A stretch of DNA of 64,000 nucleotides from Rhodovulum sulfidophilum DSM 1374 (GTDB lineage: Bacteria; Pseudomonadota; Alphaproteobacteria; Rhodobacterales; Rhodobacteraceae), in NCBI RefSeq assembly GCF_001633165.1, contig NZ_CP015418.1, forward strand, positions 1,034,501-1,098,500, written 5' to 3'. Of the stretch, positions 52,951 to 61,366 are shown piece after piece. The notes below the pieces were generated by a model that saw nothing but the letters and a program-made list of their open reading frames with translations, searched no databases and was not told the DNA's origin. Position numbers and translations under genes: made by a program. The first letter of the stretch is position 1, and each line of letters begins with the position of its first letter.

Positions 52951-53643
52951 ATGCAGGACGACATCTACCGTTTCGGCAACGGCGTCCGGGTCTTCCGGCG
53001 CCATGTGCTCGACCATCAGGTCAACCGCTATGTGAAGGCGCAGGCGGGCAATCTGCACGAGCCGGTCGAGGAACACTGGTTCCGGACGCTCTTGGGCGGG
53101 ATCGCGGCCCCCGACCCGCTGGTCTACGATATCGGCGGCGGCATCGGCTATTACACGCTTCTGCTCTTGCGCGACCGGCCCGGGGCCGAGGCCGTGGTCT
53201 TCGAGCCGCTGCCCGAACATGCCGCCGCGATCCGCGAGAACCTGGCACTGAACGGGATCGCACCCGACCGGCTGCGGCTGATCGAGGCCGCCGCCCATGT
53301 CGACGAGGGCGAGGTCTGCTTCGAGGCGGCCGATTTCTCGTCCCATGTCGCGGCGGAGGGGGCCCTGCGGGTCGCGGCCCATGACATCGCGGCAATGCTT
53401 GCGGCCGAGGCCCGGCCGGTCGATCTGGCCAAGCTCGACGTGCAGGGGGCCGAACTGGCACTCTTGCGGCGGATCGTCGAGGCCGGGCTGGCCGAGCGGG
53501 TGCGGCGCTGGATCGTCGGCACCCATGGCGACGATCTCTTCGCCGAGTGCCGCGCGCTTCTGGACCGGCACTGGCGCGTGGTCCATAGCGACCCGGCCCC
53601 CGCGCATCAGCCCGACGGGCTGATCGTGGCGGTGCGGGACTGA
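52951..53643 (+). CDS. FkbM-family methyltransferase
   Basis: 230 residues. PLVYDIGGGIGYYTLLLLRDRPGAEAVVFEPLPEHAAAIRENLALNGI and VDLAKLDVQGAELALLRRI are the FkbM motifs. FkbM enzymes O-methylate sugars or natural products. Start 52951 has AAGGAAG upstream. Last gene of the rightward operon, converging on the carbamoyltransferase gene 15 bp away. Confidence 0.9.
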   Translation: MQDDIYRFGNGVRVFRRHVLDHQVNRYVKAQAGNLHEPVEEHWFRTLLGGIAAPDPLVYDIGGGIGYYTLLLLRDRPGAEAVVFEPLPEHAAAIRENLALNGIAPDRLRLIEAAAHVDEGEVCFEAADFSSHVAAEGALRVAAHDIAAMLAAEARPVDLAKLDVQGAELALLRRIVEAGLAERVRRWIVGTHGDDLFAECRALLDRHWRVVHSDPAPAHQPDGLIVAVRD

Positions 53644-53661
53644 GCCTGGGGCCAAGGCTCA
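53641..53661. terminator. Short hairpin between the convergent operons
   Basis: Seven-base perfect stem TGAGCCT/AGGCTCA with a GGGGCCA loop. It begins at the FkbM stop codon and ends at the carbamoyltransferase stop, so it may end both transcripts. No T run. Confidence 0.45.
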
Positions 53662-55344
53662 GGAGGGCACGGGCTTCTCGATCAGGATGTCCTCGATCAG
53701 GACCGCGTCGAGCCCGGTGGTCGCCAGCATCCCCAGCGCGTCCTCGACCGAATGCAGGATCGGCTTGCCCATGATGTTGAAGCTGGTGTTCAGAACCACC
53801 GGCACGCCGGTCTTGTGCCCGAAGGCCGCGACCAGATCGGCCATCCAGGGCGCGCTGTCGGGGCCCACCGTCTGCACCCGCCCGGTGCCGTCGTCATGCA
53901 CGACGGCGGGCACCCGGTCGCGGACGCCGTGCCGCCAGGGCAGCGTCATCGACATGTAGGGCGAGGGCTGCGGCCGCTCGAACCACTCGGCCAGATCGGC
54001 CTCGGCCAGAACCGGGGCGAAGGGTCGGTAGGGCTCGCGCCCCTTCACCCGGGCATTGATCGCGTCCTTCATGTCCCCGGGCCTCGGATCGGCCAGGATC
54101 GAGCGGTTGCCAAGCGCACGCGGCCCGAATTCGGCCCGGCCGCGCATCACGCCGAGGATGCGGCCCCGTGCCAGCAGCCCGGCCGCCGCCTCGGCCGAGC
54201 GCCCGGCGAGATCGGTCACCGCATGGCCCGCTGCGGCGGTATGGCGGGCGGTTTCCAGGGTCTTTGCGCGCGGCGCCGATCCGAGGAAGGCCGAGCCGCC
54301 GCCGAAAGGAATGCGCGTGGCCCCGGTATCGGTCATCCAGGCCAGAAGGGCGGCGCCGATGGCATTGCCGTCATCGGCCGGGCAGGGCGGCACGAAGACG
54401 CTTTCGAACCCCGTGCGGCCCGCGATGGTGCCGTTATAGGACGAATTCAGCGCGCAGCCGCCCGACAGGATCAAAGCCGGGCCGTCCTCTGCGATGGCCG
54501 CCAGCACCTGATCGGCCCAAAACGCATAGGCGGCCTGCCCGGCCGCGGCCAGATCGGCGGCGTCGGTCACCGGCGCCCCGGGGGTGCGGGCCAGCGGCGC
54601 GACCGCGGCGCGGATCGCAGCGATGGCGGCCTCATCGGCAAAGCGCAGCCGCCCGTGATCGACCGCCAGCAGCCCGGTCAGGGTCTCGACCAGCGCCGGA
54701 TCGGCCCGGCCGCAGGCCGCAAGCCCCATCACCTTCCATTCCTCGCCCTCGCGCCAGTCGAAGCCGCAAAGCCCGGTGAGCCAGCCATAGAAGGTGCCAA
54801 GGCTGCCCGGCCCCCAGGACCGCCAGCCGCGCGCCAGCCGCCGCCCGGCCAGCCGGAAATGCGAGACCGCGCCGACATCGCCCTCGCCGTCGATCACCAG
54901 ACAGGCGGCCTCCTCCAGCGGCGTGAAATGGCAGGCGGCGACGGCGTGACAGAGGTGATGATCGAAGCGCATAGGCTCGGGGCTCTCGCGGGCATATCCC
55001 AGCCGCAACAGCGCGGCGCCCGCGCTGTGCTGCATGCGCGCCTGCAGGCCCTGCATCCAGAGCGTGTCGGTCGCGGGCAACAGCGCGTCATGCACCTTCA
55101 GCCCCAGATCAGCCTTGACCGAGGCCCAGCTGGTGGCGGGAACGATCCGGTCGCCGGGCCGGGCTCCCACCGCCGCCAGCGCCGAGGCGAGATGCGGCAC
55201 ATGGTCGGGCACCACGCCCCAGGCGCGCTTGTCCTGCAGGAAGCGCTCGGTCGCTTCGGCGAAGACCACGCGACCTGCCGCGTCGACCAGCGCCAGCGCC
55301 GGGTCATGGCCCGAGGTCGAGAGGCCCAGATACCAGCTGCTCAT
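53659..55344 (-). CDS. NodU/CmcH-family O-carbamoyltransferase
   Basis: 561 residues, full length. N-terminal YLGLSTSGHDPALALVDAAG, metal/substrate His cluster FDHHLCHAVAACHF (about 125-135), VIDGEGDVGA, LILSGGCALNSSYNG, and the C-terminal YrdC-like part RAEFGPRALGNRSILADPR near 405 with FNIMGKPILHS. The family makes carbamoyl-adenylate from carbamoyl phosphate and ATP and moves the carbamoyl group to a hydroxyl of a sugar or natural product. It is coupled to the ACP gene (ATGA), ending the five-gene operon. Acceptor may be the acyl product of the operon or a heptose of the adjacent locus. Confidence 0.92.
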   Translation of the reverse strand: MSSWYLGLSTSGHDPALALVDAAGRVVFAEATERFLQDKRAWGVVPDHVPHLASALAAVGARPGDRIVPATSWASVKADLGLKVHDALLPATDTLWMQGLQARMQHSAGAALLRLGYARESPEPMRFDHHLCHAVAACHFTPLEEAACLVIDGEGDVGAVSHFRLAGRRLARGWRSWGPGSLGTFYGWLTGLCGFDWREGEEWKVMGLAACGRADPALVETLTGLLAVDHGRLRFADEAAIAAIRAAVAPLARTPGAPVTDAADLAAAGQAAYAFWADQVLAAIAEDGPALILSGGCALNSSYNGTIAGRTGFESVFVPPCPADDGNAIGAALLAWMTDTGATRIPFGGGSAFLGSAPRAKTLETARHTAAAGHAVTDLAGRSAEAAAGLLARGRILGVMRGRAEFGPRALGNRSILADPRPGDMKDAINARVKGREPYRPFAPVLAEADLAEWFERPQPSPYMSMTLPWRHGVRDRVPAVVHDDGTGRVQTVGPDSAPWMADLVAAFGHKTGVPVVLNTSFNIMGKPILHSVEDALGMLATTGLDAVLIEDILIEKPVPS

Positions 55345-55604
55345 CGTGCCTTGAGGCGGGCGGTGATGTCCGAGGCAAAGCTGGCCAGCGTGTCATGTTC
55401 GAAGATCGTGGCCGGGTCGAGCTCGATCCCGAAATGGTCCTCGACCTCGCCCGACAGAAGCACCGCGTCGATGGATTGCAGCCCCAGATCGACCAGCGCC
55501 GAGTCGGGGCGGATCGCGGCCGGGTCCTGCCTGGTGAAGCGGGCGATGCCGGCGGTCAGGAAGTCGACGACTTCGGGGGCGGGGGAGGTCAGGGTCGTGG
55601 TCAC
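55341..55604 (-). CDS. Stand-alone acyl carrier protein
   Basis: 87 residues. VDLGLQSIDAVLLSGEVEDHFGIEL contains the 4'-phosphopantetheine Ser (S44), in the form DLGLQSI rather than the DLGADSL of fatty-acid-synthesis AcpP, as usual for dedicated ACPs of natural-product pathways. Overlaps the P450 gene upstream and the carbamoyltransferase gene downstream by four bases each. It would receive an acyl chain from the FAAL. No phosphopantetheinyl transferase is encoded in the window. Confidence 0.92.
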   Translation of the reverse strand: MTTTLTSPAPEVVDFLTAGIARFTRQDPAAIRPDSALVDLGLQSIDAVLLSGEVEDHFGIELDPATIFEHDTLASFASDITARLKAR

Positions 55605-57790
55605 GGTCGGTCCTTTCCTGAAGGGCCCAGCCGGCAGGGCAGCGTCGCCAGTGCGACGGTCTGGGTCATGTCGAAATAGCGATGGCGCTGGGGCCGGAGC
55701 GCCAGCCCCGGAAAGCGCGCGAACAGCGCGGGCAGGGCGGTCCGCAGCATCCGTTTGGACAGGGCCGCGCCGACGCAGCGGTGCAGCCCGTGGCCGAAGG
55801 CCAGGTTGCCGGTGCCGACGCCGCGGTCGATGGACAGCAGTTGCAGTCGCAGCGTCTCGTCAGGCCTGATCTCGATCTCGCCGATCCGGGCCGGGCCGCG
55901 CGCCATGCGATAGATGTATTTCGGCGAGGCGCATAGCGAGATCAGACCTTCCAGCTCAGCATCGATCCAGGCCGGATCGGCGGCGTCCCTTCGGTCCTCG
56001 GGCGGCAGGCTCAGCAGGTGGTGCAGGATGTTGCCCAGCGTATGCGCCATGTTGAAGCTTGCGCCATACATGACCAGCACCAGTGCCTTGAGATCCTCGG
56101 GGTCGGTTTCGGGCAGGTCCTCCTCCATCAGCCGGGTCAGGAGCGGCGTGCCGGGCAGTCCTTCGGTCGCGGGTGGGCCGAGGCCTGCGAGGATCTCGCC
56201 GATCACCTCCTGCAGGCGGTCGAGTTCTCGGATCGGCAGCCAGGGTTCCAGCACGTCCTGCAGGATCGGGGCGAGTGCGTCGAACCGCTCGGGATCGGCC
56301 GGGGCAAGACCCAGCACCGGCCCGGCGATGCCGCGAAACAACGGCTCGGCATAATCGGCGATCAGGTCTGGGGCGGGCGCACTGGCCAGCCGGGTCAGCG
56401 CGGCCCGGGTCTCGGCCTCGATCAGCGGCTGCCAGCAGGCCAGCCGGTTGCCGCCCAGGCTGTCGGCCACCGCCCGGCGGATCGCGGCATGGCGCGGCCC
56501 CGACATGAAGAACATCGCGTTGCGCGCCACCAGCCGGGCCAGCCCCAGATCGCGGCCGCTGCGTTCGGCCAGCGCGTCCAGATAGGGCTCCATCCGGGGC
56601 GGCGACCAGGTGTCGTCGTCATTGACGATGGCACGGGCCTCGTCCAGGTCGCGGATCTCGACCATCCGCCCGGTCAATCGGCGCGAGCGCGCGTCGCGGG
56701 TGACCGGCAGCGCCACGGGATATTGCACCAGCGGCGTGACGTGGAACCGCACGCCGTCGCGATGCAGCGCCAGCCGCGGAAAGCGCCGCGCCAGCGCCGG
56801 GATCGCCCGGGCGAGAAACATCCGCGACAGTGGCGCCCCGGGGCATTTATGCGGACCCGCGCCGAAGGACAGATGCGCAGACCCGTCAGGCCCCCGGCGG
56901 CGCAGCGCGGCATTGGCGCCGACCACATCCATCACCGCCGTCTCGCCCTTGTGACACGGACAGCCGCCGATCCGGGCCCCGTCCCCGGCGATCCTGACCA
57001 GGGTGAGCGTCGAGGGATAAAGCGATATCGCCCGGTCGAGCCCGGCATCGGTCCAGCCGGGCCGGGCCGCGGCCTGCCACGCCCCGAGATCGCCCAGCAG
57101 CATGCCGTGAAGCGCCAGTGCCAGAGACTGGGCCACGGTATGGCTGCCGACCAGCGCCGAGAGCGCGACATAGGGGGCGGCCTCCGGATCTGCCAGCCGG
57201 TCTGCACGGTGCCCTAGAAAGGCAGGGAAGGAGACCAGCCCGGGCTCGAGCCCCGGGACCGGCGCGGTCGAGAGATGGTCCAGAAGCTCGCCCAGCGCGG
57301 AGTCGATCCGGCCCAGCGCCTTCAGCGACAGCATCGGCCGGGTCGTCTCGTTGGCCAGCCGGATCAGGTCCAGCACCCGGTCATCGGCGCCGCCCGGGCA
57401 ACCGCAAAAGGCGCGGATGAAATCTAGAAAGGCGGCCTCGCAATAGTCGCGCATGAGGTCGGGGGAGCGGCTGGTTTCAAGGCTCGCCAGTGCGGCGGCG
57501 ATGGCGCGTTCGGCGACCGGCGTCCAGGCGGCGAGGGCGGGCGCGGCGAAGAAGGGCGCGGTGGCGCGGCGCGCGGCCAGATGGGGCTCGCCGCTCTGGA
57601 AGGCGAAGGCATGGCGCGCCATCGCCTCCAGATGCGGAAAGCGCGGGCCGCCCCGCGCCACGATCTCGTCGAGATGCGCGGTCAGCTGGCTGACGGTGAA
57701 ATGCGGGTCGCGGAGCACGGCGGCGACATCGTCGGGATCGGTCAGGAACCGGTCCGGATCGGTCCAGGCAGAGCTGTTCACGGCAGGCAT
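55601..57790 (-). CDS. Tandem (two-domain) cytochrome P450
   Basis: 729 residues from the ATG at 57790, with GGGGAG seven bases upstream; an ATG 13 codons earlier lies deeper inside the FAAL gene. It consists of two P450 modules of about 360 residues each. Domain 1 has the heme Cys in FGAGPHKCPGAPLSR (about C316) and an I-helix Thr in LVGSHTVAQ. Domain 2 has the heme Cys in LAFGHGLHRCVGAALSK (about C672) but no Thr at the equivalent I-helix site (YGASFNM). Neither has the K-helix ExxR (LDRAISLYP and LEGLISLCA stand in its place), while the later Arg of the triad is kept (LVRIA, YIYRMA). No reductase domain. Likely oxidises an ACP-bound acyl chain. Confidence 0.9.
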   Translation of the reverse strand: MPAVNSSAWTDPDRFLTDPDDVAAVLRDPHFTVSQLTAHLDEIVARGGPRFPHLEAMARHAFAFQSGEPHLAARRATAPFFAAPALAAWTPVAERAIAAALASLETSRSPDLMRDYCEAAFLDFIRAFCGCPGGADDRVLDLIRLANETTRPMLSLKALGRIDSALGELLDHLSTAPVPGLEPGLVSFPAFLGHRADRLADPEAAPYVALSALVGSHTVAQSLALALHGMLLGDLGAWQAAARPGWTDAGLDRAISLYPSTLTLVRIAGDGARIGGCPCHKGETAVMDVVGANAALRRRGPDGSAHLSFGAGPHKCPGAPLSRMFLARAIPALARRFPRLALHRDGVRFHVTPLVQYPVALPVTRDARSRRLTGRMVEIRDLDEARAIVNDDDTWSPPRMEPYLDALAERSGRDLGLARLVARNAMFFMSGPRHAAIRRAVADSLGGNRLACWQPLIEAETRAALTRLASAPAPDLIADYAEPLFRGIAGPVLGLAPADPERFDALAPILQDVLEPWLPIRELDRLQEVIGEILAGLGPPATEGLPGTPLLTRLMEEDLPETDPEDLKALVLVMYGASFNMAHTLGNILHHLLSLPPEDRRDAADPAWIDAELEGLISLCASPKYIYRMARGPARIGEIEIRPDETLRLQLLSIDRGVGTGNLAFGHGLHRCVGAALSKRMLRTALPALFARFPGLALRPQRHRYFDMTQTVALATLPCRLGPSGKDRP

Positions 57791-59430
57791 GACGCCATCT
57801 CCCCGGCCTGCCATTTGCCCGCGCGCCACAGCTCGGCCGCGGCGCGGCGGCGGATCTTGCCGCTGCTGGTGCGGGGCAGGCGGCCGCGCGGCAGGAACAG
57901 GATCCGGTCAAGCGTGAGCCCCCATTCGCCCGCGACCGCTTGGCGGATGGCACGGGCCAGTGCCTCGGCGTCGGGCGGGAGCCGGGCGGTTCGGGTCTCG
58001 GCGATCAGGACCGCGCGGTCGCTTGCCTCGGGGTCGGGCATGAAAAGGGCGGCCGCCATCGGGTTCAGCGCGGGCGAGAGGCCGCAGGCCAGCCATTCGA
58101 TCTCGGGCGCGGACAGGGTCCGGCCGTTGCAGAAGACCACATCCTTGATCCGGCCGGTGACATAAAGCGCCCCGCCCTCGATCCGCCCCAGATCGCCGCT
58201 GCGAAGCCAGCCCGGGTGGCCGTCCAGCCGGGCACCGAAACTCCCGGCGCTGTGTTGGGGCGGCCCGATATAGCCCGCCCCGACCGAGGCGCCGCATAGC
58301 CAGATCTCGCCTTCGGCGCCGTCGGGACGGCGCGCGCCGGTCTCGGGGTCGACGATGGCAAGGCCCGCGACAAGGTCGGGGGTCAATCCGCAGGGCGCGA
58401 CCCCGCCGGAACCGTCCCCGGTCCCCGGCAGCCCGGCGGCGAAAAGCGTCATCTCGGCCATCCCATAGCAGGCAAAGACCGCCTCGCGGCGGAGCCCGGC
58501 CGGGGCGAAACGGGCCCGGAAGGCGGCGGGCAGCCCGGCGGGCACGGGTTCCGCACCGATGAAGGCGCGGCGCCAGCAGGACAGATCGTAGGCCGCCGCC
58601 TGCTCGGGGCCGATACGGGAGAGGCAGTCGGAAAATGCGAAGGCCGGGCCACCGCTGAAGCCCGCACGTTCGGCCGCGATCGCCGCGATCCAGGTCGCGG
58701 GGTTGCGGATGAAGTCGAGCGGGCTCATCTGCGCCGAGACCCCGCCGCAGAGAAGCGGGTAGAGGATGCCGCCCATCAGCCCCATGTCATGGTAATGCGG
58801 CAGCCAGTTCACGAAGCGCGCGGTCTCGTCCATGCCCCAGGCGCGCGCCACCAGCGCCGCGTTGGCGAGGATGTTCTCGGGCATCACCCGCACGCCCTTC
58901 GGCAGCCGGGTCGAGCCCGAGGTGTATTGCACCACGGCGGGCGCGGCGCCCTCGGGCGCGCGGCCCGGGGCCGGGGCGGGTAGCCTGGCCGGGTCGAGCG
59001 GCAGGGTCGCGACCGGGCAGGGCGCCGGGCCGTCGAGGCAAAGCGCGGCCCGCACCGCATCCGCATGGGCGGGCAGGCACAGCAGGCCGGCCGCCCCGCT
59101 ATCGGCGGCGATATGGCGGAAGCGGTCGGAATGGCTGCCCGGGCGCGGCAGCGGCACCGGCACCAGCGTCAGCCCGGCCAGCATTCCGCCCAGCAGCGCA
59201 AGGATGAAATCGGTCCCGGTGGGCAGGGCCAGCACGAGAGTGCGCGGCGGGGGGCCGAGCCAGCCCCGGAAGGTCTCGGCCAGCGCGCCCGCCTCGGTTC
59301 CGAGCCGGGTGCCGGTGAAGACCTCGCGGCCGCCATGGCGGGTCCGGATCGCGATCTGTTCGGCAGAGGCGCGCGCCTCGAAGGCGCGAAGGAGGGCCGC
59401 GGCCAGCGGGTTTGGCGGGGGCGGGATCAC
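57778..59430 (-). CDS. Fatty-acyl-AMP ligase (FAAL)
   Basis: 550-residue adenylate-forming enzyme. P-loop VVQYTSGSTRLPKGV near residue 165, FVNWLPHYHDMGLMGGILYPLLCGG (the FAAL-type motif), YGMAEMTLF, WLRSGDLGRIEGGALYVTGRIKDVVFCNGRTLSAPEIEW and the late Lys in RTSSGKIRRRAA. The HYHDMGL and GRTLSAPEIEW forms match FAALs, which activate fatty acids as acyl-AMP and load them on an ACP rather than CoA; the ACP two genes downstream is the probable partner. Its start overlaps the radical-SAM stop (ATGA). Confidence 0.9.
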   Translation of the reverse strand: MIPPPPNPLAAALLRAFEARASAEQIAIRTRHGGREVFTGTRLGTEAGALAETFRGWLGPPPRTLVLALPTGTDFILALLGGMLAGLTLVPVPLPRPGSHSDRFRHIAADSGAAGLLCLPAHADAVRAALCLDGPAPCPVATLPLDPARLPAPAPGRAPEGAAPAVVQYTSGSTRLPKGVRVMPENILANAALVARAWGMDETARFVNWLPHYHDMGLMGGILYPLLCGGVSAQMSPLDFIRNPATWIAAIAAERAGFSGGPAFAFSDCLSRIGPEQAAAYDLSCWRRAFIGAEPVPAGLPAAFRARFAPAGLRREAVFACYGMAEMTLFAAGLPGTGDGSGGVAPCGLTPDLVAGLAIVDPETGARRPDGAEGEIWLCGASVGAGYIGPPQHSAGSFGARLDGHPGWLRSGDLGRIEGGALYVTGRIKDVVFCNGRTLSAPEIEWLACGLSPALNPMAAALFMPDPEASDRAVLIAETRTARLPPDAEALARAIRQAVAGEWGLTLDRILFLPRGRLPRTSSGKIRRRAAAELWRAGKWQAGEMASCLP

Positions 59431-60938
59431 TGGGCCGCCTCCAGCGGTGCCTCGGCCCGGTTTGCCGCCCGGGCGCAGTCCGACAGGTCAAGCGTCAGGG
59501 TCGAGGTCAGGTCATAGCCGATCTCGGGCCGCTCGGCGATCATCTCGCGGACCGCGAGGATGACCCGGCGCGTGCCCTTCTCCTTCATCATCAGCGGCAG
59601 CAGCTCGTGCAGGGGATGGCGGCGCGCGCCGGACTTGACCCAGGCGGTGCGGCCCATGTCCTGGCTTGGGGGGCCCGATGTCCTTGCATAGGCTTCGAAT
59701 CGGACCAGCGCGGCATCGGGGGCAAGGAGTGCAGCCTTCAGCCGGGCGCGGCCCTCGGCCAGCTCTTCGCGGGTGATCTGCACGGGCAGCATGTTGGTCA
59801 TCCGGGCGCCTGCGGCGCTGCCCCGGTGGGTATCGGCGTCGACGCTCCGCCCGGCGCGCTTCATCTCGGCACAAAGCGGCGTGGCATAGGGCGCGACCGG
59901 GGCGCTGACATTGAAGCCGACCACCGGCAGCGCCTGGGCGAAGGCGAATTGGCGCTTGAAACAGCCCAGATCGTCATGGTCGAAGCCTGCGATCGGCCCG
60001 CCCCGGATGGTCAGCCCCGCCGCCACCAGCTTGCGGCATTCCCCGATCAGGCCGACAGGCAGGTTCTGGCGCTTGTTTGCCTCGGCCAGTGTTGCGGGGT
60101 CGGAGGTTTCGAGCCCGACGAAGACCTGCCGCAGCCCGGCCCGGTTGCACCGCGCCAGCAGGTCGGCATCGATCGAGATCCGGGTCGAGAACTGCACCGG
60201 GTCGCGGCCCGCGCTGCCGTTCCAGCCGGTCAAGGCCTCCAGCAAGGCGCGGGTTCGCTTGCGGGAGACGGTGAAATTGTCATCGCTGAGCGAAACCTCG
60301 CGATCGCCCAGCCGGTAAAGCTGACCAGGCTCGGCCGGCACCTTCTCGGGCGGCCTGTGGCGCTGCTTGCGGCCGACATACTGGATCACGTCGCAGAAGG
60401 TGTCGTCGAACGGGCAGCCGCGGCTGGTCTGGACCACGCCCGCAATCGTCCGGTCATTGGGGTAAAGATCCCGGCGGGGCAGCGGCATGGCGGCCATATC
60501 CGCCTTGCCGCAGCGGTATTCGGGTTTCAGCGCGCCCGCCAGCAGGTCGGCGGCGACGTCCGGCGCGGCGGTCTCGCCCTCGCCGATCACCAGACAATCG
60601 GCCTGGCCGCGAAAGATCTCGGGGGCAAGCGAGACATGGGCGCCGCCCAGCACCACCGGCACGCCCCGGCGGCGGAAGGCGCGGGTCAGGTCCAGCCCGC
60701 GCGTCAGCTGCGAGACGTTGATCGACAGCCCGACCGGGTCGACCTCGGCCCCGAGATCGACCTGCTGCCCCACCTCGTCGCAGATCCGGATATCGGTTCC
60801 CCGCGGCAGCCAGGCCGCGACCGAGACGATCCCGGCAGCGGCGGATAACGTGAAGGGGGTTTTGACACCGGCCATGCTGGTTTCGGCGGCGGTGTCCGTC
60901 TTGTCGTCCGGCGCGGGCGCGATCAGGTAAATCCGCAA
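59427..60938 (-). CDS. B12-binding-domain radical-SAM-like protein with altered cluster motif
   Basis: 503 residues from a TTG start that has GGAGGGGG just upstream; the open frame continues further but no better start is seen. The N-terminal half is a cobalamin-binding-like domain (DPVGLSINVSQLTRGLDLTRAFRRRGVPVVLGGAHVSLAPEIFRGQADCLVIGEGE), without a DxHxxG. It is followed by a radical-SAM barrel (TSRGCPFDDTFCDVIQYVGRKQRHRPPEKV, SDDNFTVSRKRTRALLEAL, FVGLETSDPATLAEANKRQN). The cluster motif should be CX3CX2C, but the middle Cys is Asp (C175, D179, C182). First gene of the FAAL-P450-ACP-carbamoyltransferase operon. Possible roles are methylation or C-C rearrangement of the acyl chain, if a cluster still forms. 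Confidence 0.85.
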   Translation of the reverse strand: MRIYLIAPAPDDKTDTAAETSMAGVKTPFTLSAAAGIVSVAAWLPRGTDIRICDEVGQQVDLGAEVDPVGLSINVSQLTRGLDLTRAFRRRGVPVVLGGAHVSLAPEIFRGQADCLVIGEGETAAPDVAADLLAGALKPEYRCGKADMAAMPLPRRDLYPNDRTIAGVVQTSRGCPFDDTFCDVIQYVGRKQRHRPPEKVPAEPGQLYRLGDREVSLSDDNFTVSRKRTRALLEALTGWNGSAGRDPVQFSTRISIDADLLARCNRAGLRQVFVGLETSDPATLAEANKRQNLPVGLIGECRKLVAAGLTIRGGPIAGFDHDDLGCFKRQFAFAQALPVVGFNVSAPVAPYATPLCAEMKRAGRSVDADTHRGSAAGARMTNMLPVQITREELAEGRARLKAALLAPDAALVRFEAYARTSGPPSQDMGRTAWVKSGARRHPLHELLPLMMKEKGTRRVILAVREMIAERPEIGYDLTSTLTLDLSDCARAANRAEAPLEAAQ

Positions 60939-60982
60939 GCTGGCCCCCTCCAGCGGGCGTCTTTCTCGACGACGGCATCGAC

Positions 60983-61012
60983 ATTCTATCTGGAGTTGAC
61001 AAATATCACCAA
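60983..61012 (-). promoter_or_regulatory. Candidate promoter of the radical-SAM/FAAL/P450 operon
   Basis: On the minus strand TTGGTG (61007-61012) and TAGAAT (60983-60988) are 18 bp apart and about 45 bp before the TTG start. The -10 matches five of six consensus bases, the -35 only three. The region is A/T-richer than its neighbours. Confidence 0.4.
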
Positions 61013-61276
61013 GCGCAATCTGGGGTCGGACCGGATTCGGCAAGGCGACGCTGTCCGGCGGGCGGCATAGGGTTGGGCACGCGGGGCGATTCCCCCCGAT
61101 GAAGCTGTCGTGAAAGCGGCGCGGGCGCGGATTTGACCCTTCGGCAGCTGCAGAGCGGCTATGTCCGGATGCTGCCTTTTCAGGCTTTTCGACTGCCGGT
61201 TTTTGCGGCATTCCGCCACGGTGTTTCGCCGATTTGGCCTGTTTTCTTGAGAAATTCCATCAAGAACGCGGTTGTC

Positions 61277-61290
61277 TTGATGCAGATCAA
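61277..61290. promoter_or_regulatory. FNR/FnrL box upstream of the feo genes
   Basis: TTGAT-GCAG-ATCAA is a perfect match to the FNR consensus TTGAT-N4-ATCAA, 76 bp before the feoA start. FnrL is known to activate feo genes in Rhodobacter under low oxygen, when ferrous iron is available. The rest of the ~430-bp gap between the divergent operons shows no gene. Confidence 0.85.
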
Positions 61291-61366
61291 CGAAACGAAA
61301 CTGGAAGCGCGGAATTCCCGACGATAACACTCGGCTATGCCGCCCGCCTCAGAAAGGTCGCAAGAC

